6,993 bases of DNA, from the NCBI GenBank assembly GCA_946007445.1, contig CAMGAL010000113.1, positions 1-6,993 on the forward strand. The letters are read 5' to 3'. This document shows, piece by piece, positions 1-5,042 of this stretch; the stretch's first letter is position 1, and every line of letters starts with the position of its first letter. The translations under genes were made by a program, and so were the position numbers. The notes beneath the pieces were generated by a model. That model worked only from the letters and a program-made list of their open reading frames with translations, searched no databases and was not told where the DNA came from. This DNA is from an uncultured Mediterranea sp. (GTDB lineage Bacteria > Bacteroidota > Bacteroidia > Bacteroidales > Bacteroidaceae).

Positions 1-1
1 G

Positions 2-277
2 GACTACGACTTCAACGTGTCCATCCTGCAGTATGAGATGGGCATCGGCAGCAAACTGCTCTATCGAAAGGTGAAGGCGGCCACTGGCCTTTCGCCTGTG
101 GAGTATATCCGCAGCATCCGCATGAATCAAGCCGCCCTGCTGCTCAAGGAGGGAAACTTCGCGGTGTCCGAGGTGATGTATATGGTGGGTTACACCAATG
201 CCAGCTACTTTGCCAAGTGTTTCCAGAAGAGCTACGGCACCACGCCGGCCAAATTTGCCAAGTCGCAAGTCCGATAG
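2..277 (+). CDS. AraC-family DNA-binding domain, C-terminal end of a regulator (probably hybrid two-component system); 5' partial
   Basis: The reading frame is open from base 2 to the TAG at 275-277, giving the last 91 residues of a protein that starts outside the window. The GTG at 17 is an internal Val codon, not a start. The visible part is a complete AraC/XylS output domain with two helix-turn-helix units: the first ends in LLYRKVKAATGLSP, and the linking helix carries YIRSIRMNQAALLL. The second contains VSEVMYMVGYTNASYFAKCF followed by KSYGTTPAKF. This arrangement, especially YRK-K-TGLSP-EYIRSIR and VGY--ASYF-KCF, is typical of the C-termini of Bacteroides hybrid two-component regulators, which sense a glycan breakdown product in the periplasm and activate a nearby utilisation locus. 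The sensor, kinase and receiver parts are not visible, so a simple AraC regulator is also possible. It converges on the lipoprotein operon, so its targets more likely lie to the left. The AraC domain is very secure; the hybrid assignment is moderate. Confidence 0.93.
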   Translation, partial: DYDFNVSILQYEMGIGSKLLYRKVKAATGLSPVEYIRSIRMNQAALLLKEGNFAVSEVMYMVGYTNASYFAKCFQKSYGTTPAKFAKSQVR

Positions 278-290
278 TCTGTGTATTCCT

Positions 291-325
291 TAGCCGTAAC
301 CCCTGAAAATATCGGGTTACGGCTA
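291..325 (+). terminator. Stem-loop terminator after the AraC-type regulator
   Basis: A perfect 12-bp inverted repeat (TAGCCGTAACCC at 291-302, GGGTTACGGCTA at 314-325) encloses an 11-base AT-rich loop. It starts 13 bases after the regulator's stop codon. The position and GC-rich stem fit transcription termination. No clean T-run follows on the + strand (the next T-rich bases are around 337-350), so it may be a weak intrinsic terminator or a 3'-end stabilising hairpin. Confidence 0.6.
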
Positions 326-696
326 GGTAGGGATAGTCATTTAATTCATCTAATTTGAGTTAACAGGCAGAGTTTCCTCTATTTTTCTGGTTTACCTCAT
401 CATTTTTTCTATCATCTGCTCTGATTTCACGGCCGATATTTTCGTTTTCCTTCACGTCTGAAGCCACCACTCCCGTAAAGTTGGATTCCATGCGTAGGAC
501 GTCAGGCTGTGAGAGGAAACTGGATAGACTCTCGTCTTGCGAGGTTAACCACATTCGCCGTGTGGATACCGAAGAAGATCAGCATGATTTCTGTCGATTT
601 TATCCTCGCAGCTATCAAAAAAACGTAAGTAGTTGAGTACCAATCAAAACAGTTTGTAAAATAGCAAAGTTGGGCTAAGATAAGTGAAAAATCCCG
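326..696. other. Intergenic stretch between convergent genes, no convincing gene
   Basis: About 370 bases lie between the two hairpins. The stretch is more AT-rich than the flanking genes, with several A/T runs. Short open frames exist on the minus strand (360-554, 64 codons, and 502-720, 72 codons) and the + strand (490 to about 640, 49 codons). None has a recognisable motif, a signal peptide or good start context, and the 502-720 frame starts inside the hairpin at 697-745. I recognise no RNA gene, attachment site or insertion-sequence end. It may be plain 3' spacer or the decayed remnant of a lost gene. Confidence 0.5.
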
Positions 697-745
697 CATT
701 TTAAAGTTCCTGAGCAACAAAAAGTTGCTCAGGAACTTTAAAATG
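697..745 (-). terminator. Long perfect hairpin, probable (bidirectional) terminator of the lipoprotein operon
   Basis: The arms 697-718 and 724-745 are exact reverse complements over 22 bp, separated by a 5-base loop (AAAAA on the + strand). The GC-rich core is GTTCCTGAGCAAC with its complement, flanked by AAA on one side and TTT on the other. That is the usual form of a terminator that works in both directions. It begins 35 bases downstream of the lipoprotein A stop codon on the minus strand and marks the likely end of the operon transcript. The stem is longer than most intrinsic terminators, and part of the T-run lies within the paired region. Confidence 0.75.
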
Positions 746-780
746 TGTTTTAAAAATTAAGTTGCGGAATTAAGGATGGA

Positions 781-2751
781 CTATTTGTCTTGGTTCTCGA
801 ATGTCATTCGTGTCTGGCTCAGGGAGCGGAGAGCCACCGCCTTCTCCTTCAGCTCGAACTGCGAATAGTGCTCCTTGAACTCCTCGACCGGTGCACACCC
901 CTCAGGGGTCAGCGTCACCGGAATCTTCGTAATCTCCCCTATCTGGTGCGTCCCCTTCTCATAAGGGATAAAGTAAAGGAACTGCTCACCATCTGTATTC
1001 ATCCAATAGCGGTAGAGGTCGTCATAGGTACGCAACTGACGGGCCAAGGCAATGAGCAGGGCACGGGAATTGCTCACCTGATACTGCTCCAGATAGCTGT
1101 TGAACAGGCTATCGCTTATCATGTAGTCGTCGATATGCTCCACATCATCGGGCGTGCGGAACTTCAGGGTCACCAGATACTTTTGGGACGAGCCTTCCAG
1201 CATGGGCAGGTCGTACCGTTTCACCAGCTCCTCGATGGAGAAGTACTTCACCTCCTGCACATCCGCCTTCACTGACGAGGGTTGTTCGGCCGGCAGTTTG
1301 AAGTCCATCCGCGTCAAGGGAGATGTCTGCAACGACCAAGTCGAGCTGTAGGCAAAGGCCGTGTACTCCTTACCCGGTTCGGGTACCACCGATTTATTGA
1401 GCAGTAAGCCAAGAAGGCTATGGAAGCCGAACTCATGGGGCCCATTGAGGCGGCTCCCATCACGATACGCCAAGAGGGCGAGCTTGTTCAGGTTGATCAT
1501 CGAATCGACCATCGCTGTCGGATAGACTCCGTAACGCAATATCATGGAGGGGTCGGACGACTGGGCCCTGAAGTTGGCATACCAAGGTTCCAGCTCCAGC
1601 ATCTCGATAGAGGTGGTACAGCAGTCGGGCTGTATGTCGTAGGTATCGACCTCGAAGGTCATCAAGTCGGTCAGGGGGCGGAGCCGCTCATCGTAGGCTT
1701 GCACCACAAACACCATTTCCAGGTCAGCAGAGATATTGAAAAAGTAGTGAGGCCCTTTGCCGTAATAGACGTAGGATCGGCCGGCCATCTTTCTGGCTTC
1801 ATTCTCCGGATGAATCAGAAAGCCTCTATAAGTGGCAGTGGATGCGAAATTCCTGATATAGCCATCATACATGAGGGGGTTTTTCTGGTAATTCACTCTG
1901 GATGGTGCCGCCACGATGATATAGGGATTCTCACACTCGGTCTGCAACTCGATGTGGCCAATGCCGTTCACTATCTTGGCAGTGAGCGTGGCCGGAGCTA
2001 CCGGATGCTCTCGGACCGGTTCGGTGGTGAAGTAGGTACGCTGGATGGAGGTAACCGGCTCATAACCGTTTTGCATACCCAAGGCCATCAGGCAGTACTC
2101 CGTGTCCGGCTTCAGGTCGCAGAACATATCTGTCAGCGATTGTATGGACATATTGGTTACGCGCCACGACAAGGTGTAGTTGGTTCCGCCCACCAGGGCC
2201 TCCATTTTCATGTCAATAGCATCCAGCAGCTGCTCACCGGTCTGTATGGCATCGGCCTCCTCGCGGGTGAAGCAGTAGTGGATGACGCTGCTGACGTTGT
2301 TATAGACCTCCGTGTTCATGAAGAGGTGGAAACCCACGCGGTCGTCCTCCACCTGGTCCAGCTGGAAATAGGCGAAGCTGCTGTTGATTGACTGCTTCAC
2401 CTCCACTGTCGTGTGGAGTGTGGCCACGTTGGGCGAGGTGATGGTCAGTGTGGCCTGTCGTCCCTTGGTCTCGGAATAGGGGGCCGCATCGACTGTGAAG
2501 CGCACCTCGCCGGGTGTAGAGGTGTCGAAGTCGTGCAGCCACTCCTGGTCGCTGCTCACCGACAGTTCGGCCCCTCGGGGCCACGACAGGGTCTGATAGG
2601 TCAATACGGCCTCTTCGCCCTGACCACTGACACGGAAAGTCTCATTGTCTATAACAAACTGGGGCACCGACTTGTCATCGCTGCAAGCCATAAAGGCCAG
2701 AAAGCACCCCAGCCAAGCCAAGAGGTGGAGAGAGAAAGCATGCTGTTTCAT
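781..2751 (-). CDS. Surface lipoprotein A with N-terminal BACON-like domain; function unknown
   Basis: This 656-residue protein begins with a lipoprotein signal peptide: a hydrophobic stretch at residues 6-22 and the lipobox FMAC with Cys23. Ser-Asp-Asp-Lys follows directly, resembling the acidic export signal that sends Bacteroidetes lipoproteins to the outer face of the outer membrane. Residues 34-121 form a BACON-like domain (Trp71, Gly81, Arg98, ending VEVKQS). Three beta-rich, fibronectin-III-like modules follow (about 125-246, 252-372 and 375-487), each closing with a pattern such as LKPDTEYCLMALG or VFVVQAYDERLRPLTD. The C-terminal module (about 490-656) carries LYFIP at 592-596 and TRM at 647-649, both shared with the two paralogues to the right. 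No catalytic signature is visible; binding a glycan or protein ligand is the simplest guess. The start is ATG with AAGGA seven bases upstream, 28 bases after the lipoprotein B stop, so co-transcription is likely. It is the most divergent of the three and last in the operon. The CDS and lipoprotein nature are secure; the role is unknown. Confidence 0.93.
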   Translation of the reverse strand: MKQHAFSLHLLAWLGCFLAFMACSDDKSVPQFVIDNETFRVSGQGEEAVLTYQTLSWPRGAELSVSSDQEWLHDFDTSTPGEVRFTVDAAPYSETKGRQATLTITSPNVATLHTTVEVKQSINSSFAYFQLDQVEDDRVGFHLFMNTEVYNNVSSVIHYCFTREEADAIQTGEQLLDAIDMKMEALVGGTNYTLSWRVTNMSIQSLTDMFCDLKPDTEYCLMALGMQNGYEPVTSIQRTYFTTEPVREHPVAPATLTAKIVNGIGHIELQTECENPYIIVAAPSRVNYQKNPLMYDGYIRNFASTATYRGFLIHPENEARKMAGRSYVYYGKGPHYFFNISADLEMVFVVQAYDERLRPLTDLMTFEVDTYDIQPDCCTTSIEMLELEPWYANFRAQSSDPSMILRYGVYPTAMVDSMINLNKLALLAYRDGSRLNGPHEFGFHSLLGLLLNKSVVPEPGKEYTAFAYSSTWSLQTSPLTRMDFKLPAEQPSSVKADVQEVKYFSIEELVKRYDLPMLEGSSQKYLVTLKFRTPDDVEHIDDYMISDSLFNSYLEQYQVSNSRALLIALARQLRTYDDLYRYWMNTDGEQFLYFIPYEKGTHQIGEITKIPVTLTPEGCAPVEEFKEHYSQFELKEKAVALRSLSQTRMTFENQDK

Positions 2752-2779
2752 ATTCCTTCGTATCGTTTATTTACGTTGT

Positions 2780-4756
2780 TTATTTCCAATGGTCGTGTAT
2801 CTTGGCCTCCACCGGTTCGATGTTCCAAGGAGTCACCATGCGGGTCTTTGCCGACTCCTCCTGCAGGCGCTGCTTGTACTCGTCAATGGTGACACTGGGT
2901 ATCTCCCCGATGAGATAGACGAGTGGCCTACCCATTTTACGAGCGTCTTTATCTGCGGGGAAGCTGATAAGATAGTGTTCCTTGAGGCTATAATCCTTGG
3001 GGATGAAATAGAGAATGGGAAGTTGTGTGTCATAGCCTCCTTTGCTGAAGATATGATAGCAGACGGCCTCCTCAAAACCGGGAATCCCGATAGAGTCTTC
3101 TATTCCTTTCAAATAGATGTTAGTGTAGTATCGTGCGGCTTCCGGAGAGTGATTCAGCCCAAAAGCCACCACATTCTTACCCTTGCACTGGGATATGCCA
3201 AACTCCTCGGCATACGCATCGCCATCTATCTGCACAATCCAATTGACAGAGAGAGTCAGATCTGTCGAGTAGGTGACAGGAGCTGACTGAAATGGCACAC
3301 GTACGATGGCGGTGGTCAACTTCCTGTAGCCATTGGCTGCACCTGCCAGCAAGAGATACATTTTCGAATCGGGAGGACAGCTTTCTGACATAGAGTCTTG
3401 TCCGATCATAGACCAACCATTTTTGAGCAGGTACGAACCTAACGCTTCCTCAATATCTTCCGCATCGGACATCTCCTCCAGATCCTCTTCGGAGATGTAG
3501 GTAGCCAGATAGGGATCGTTGTTGGAGGGGGTGATTTCAGCCTGAGTCTTGAAGATATAATCGTGACTGAATTTAACATCAGAGAAGGTAATGTCTGACG
3601 TGGTTGCCTCGGTGGTGGCATAGCGCTCCACCACCCAGTCGGTCAATGCGTGCAGCTGCTTGTCGTACAGGCGGATGCAGTAGGCATATTCGGTATTCTC
3701 AAGCATATAGGGACTGACATTCTCCTTCCGGAAACTGCCCTCTTGCATCTGTTCCTTTGTCATGTAGTCGTAAGAACTGCCCGACCTGTGCATTGTCCAT
3801 ACGTCCACGATGTTGGTAGTCAAGGTCGGGATGCGGTTGGCCGCTATATTCACCGCGCGTACATAGACATCGTCGCGGCTACAAGATACGGCAACATCCG
3901 CCAGACAACCACGCACATTCACCTGAATGGTAGCCGTAGCGGGTTGCACCTCTTCCTGAGCGGTAGGTGTCGTGAAGTAGCGCTTCACCACCTTGCTCTT
4001 GTACTCCAGCTTCTGGATACTCTTCTCGTTATAGAGGCTGCCGCTGAATGCCATGGCCACCACACAGTACTCATGACCGGGCTCGAGGTTGAGCGTCACT
4101 TCCCGCTCCACCGGCTTGTTGGCATAGCGTGTATAGCCCGACAGTGAGGGGTCGTACCAGCTGGCTCCCTCATACCACTGATTTTGCCGTTCCAGCAGAC
4201 CCGCCATCACGCTCTGGGGCTCGTCGCCCCAAGCCTCGGCCTGCTCCTTGCTGATGCAGGTGCAAAGGAACAGGTAGTCCGACAGAGAGGATTGAGGGGT
4301 GGCGGCATAGAACACACGGTCGGAGAGTATCTCGTCAATATCAATGTAGAAAGGCTCCTCATTCGCACCCTGCGTCAGGGTACAGGTAGCCTGTACATTG
4401 GGATATTCGGGCAAGGCAAGGGTCACGGTAGCTGTACGGACCGTTACAGCGAAAGGCGCAGGCTCCACCTCCAGGGTGAGTGTCCCTAAGGTCGAATGGT
4501 CTGTCAGATGTACCCATTCGGCATCCACTTGCACCTCGGGCAGGAGAAACCCTCCGGGTGCATTGTCCACCTGATAGGTCAGGGTCATCGTCTCTCCGCT
4601 GCCGGAGGGGCTGAGCGTATTGGATTCAAACGTGATAGTGGGTGGAACCAGTTTCTCATCGTCACTACAGGCCGTCAAGGCCATGAGGCATCCGAAGAGC
4701 CACAGCAGGCTGAAGGCCATGTAATGATTGTACACATTTTCCTTGTTCATATTCAT
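2780..4756 (-). CDS. Surface lipoprotein B with N-terminal BACON-like domain; paralogue of A and C
   Basis: This 658-residue protein has a signal peptide with a hydrophobic core at 13-29, lipobox LTAC with Cys30, then Ser-Asp-Asp-Glu, a likely surface-export signal. The BACON-like domain spans about 41-130 (Trp81, Gly91, Arg107, ending CTLTQG). Fibronectin-III-like modules follow at about 135-265, 270-383 and 386-492; they include LEPGHEYCVVAMAF at 224-237 and the motif ITPSNND at 408-414. The C-terminal module has VNWIVQIDGDAYAE at 504-517, LYFIP at 582-586 and TRM at 638-640. ATG codons at residues 1 and 3 are both possible starts, and Met13 would still leave a usable, short signal peptide; the first is taken because it lies only 11 bases after the stop of the small peptide gene. 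That spacing suggests translational coupling. Its closest relative in the window is lipoprotein C, with about 60% identity over the BACON region. The function is unknown; ligand binding at the cell surface is inferred from the architecture only. Confidence 0.93.
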   Translation of the reverse strand: MNMNKENVYNHYMAFSLLWLFGCLMALTACSDDEKLVPPTITFESNTLSPSGSGETMTLTYQVDNAPGGFLLPEVQVDAEWVHLTDHSTLGTLTLEVEPAPFAVTVRTATVTLALPEYPNVQATCTLTQGANEEPFYIDIDEILSDRVFYAATPQSSLSDYLFLCTCISKEQAEAWGDEPQSVMAGLLERQNQWYEGASWYDPSLSGYTRYANKPVEREVTLNLEPGHEYCVVAMAFSGSLYNEKSIQKLEYKSKVVKRYFTTPTAQEEVQPATATIQVNVRGCLADVAVSCSRDDVYVRAVNIAANRIPTLTTNIVDVWTMHRSGSSYDYMTKEQMQEGSFRKENVSPYMLENTEYAYCIRLYDKQLHALTDWVVERYATTEATTSDITFSDVKFSHDYIFKTQAEITPSNNDPYLATYISEEDLEEMSDAEDIEEALGSYLLKNGWSMIGQDSMSESCPPDSKMYLLLAGAANGYRKLTTAIVRVPFQSAPVTYSTDLTLSVNWIVQIDGDAYAEEFGISQCKGKNVVAFGLNHSPEAARYYTNIYLKGIEDSIGIPGFEEAVCYHIFSKGGYDTQLPILYFIPKDYSLKEHYLISFPADKDARKMGRPLVYLIGEIPSVTIDEYKQRLQEESAKTRMVTPWNIEPVEAKIHDHWK

Positions 4757-4767
4757 ATCGTATTAAA

Positions 4768-4989
4768 TTATGCATCCCGCTCAGCTATCCATTGGTCCTT
4801 GTACTTACAATCTCTGTACTTATGACTGTATGTAGAACTGCCACCCTTAAGAAATTTCGATTTGCACACATACATTCCTTCTCCACATTTGGGACATGTC
4901 CAATAGTAGCAATTAGAACTACGTCCTCCGTTCACTTGCTCCAACTCCTCATTCGAAATCGGCTGCATCTTGTCATTTTGTTCTTCCAT
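4768..4989 (-). CDS. Double-glycine leader peptide with a cysteine-rich, zinc-ribbon-like core (candidate secreted peptide)
   Basis: This 73-residue product has a leader of about 22 residues ending ISNEELEQVNGG. This is the leader class recognised by C39-peptidase ABC exporters and common in Bacteroidales natural-product or bacteriocin-like precursors. Cleavage after Gly22 would release a 51-residue core starting RSSNCYYW. The core has Cys at 27, 32, 35, 42 and 61. CPKCG at 32-36 is a typical zinc knuckle, and His56 with Cys61 could supply the second ligand pair, so a small zinc ribbon is plausible; disulfides after export are the alternative. It is basic and aromatic-rich, with a second Gly-Gly at 49-50. 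GC content is about 42% by my count, lower than the genes around it. It lies 53 bases after lipoprotein C and 11 before lipoprotein B, in the same direction. No transporter, peptidase or modifying enzyme is in view. I do not recognise a named family for the core. A bacteriocin, a signal peptide or a surface-retained microprotein are all possible. Confidence 0.85.
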   Translation of the reverse strand: MEEQNDKMQPISNEELEQVNGGRSSNCYYWTCPKCGEGMYVCKSKFLKGGSSTYSHKYRDCKYKDQWIAERDA

Positions 4990-5042
4990 AATGATTAGTA
5001 TTAATGTGAATAATTCGAGTTACGGCATTAACGCCTGAAAGT
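4990..5042 (-). other. Short intergenic spacer upstream of the small peptide gene
   Basis: These 53 AT-rich bases separate lipoprotein C from the peptide gene and form the largest gap within the operon. A weak imperfect dyad (GGC/GCC around 5024-5035) is present just after the upstream stop codon. I see no clear Bacteroidetes promoter pair (TTTG and TAnnTTTG at proper spacing) and no purine-rich ribosome site next to the ATG. It could hold a processing site or a partial attenuator, but nothing here demands that. Confidence 0.35.

Noticed and set aside
360..554. A 64-codon minus-strand frame with a loose promoter-like pair upstream (TTTG at 648-645 and TACGTTTT at 627-620)
   Set aside because: The spacing of 17 bases is short for the Bacteroidetes consensus, the last promoter base does not match, and the translation has no recognisable feature. 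Not enough to call a gene or a promoter.
502..720. A 72-codon minus-strand frame with some hydrophobic residues
   Set aside because: It starts inside the long hairpin, has no clear signal peptide or family motif, and overlaps the other doubtful frame.
1420..2391. A 323-codon open frame on the + strand opposite lipoprotein A
   Set aside because: Same reasoning: low-complexity His/Gly/Val-rich translation with no motif, fully covered by a well-supported minus-strand gene.
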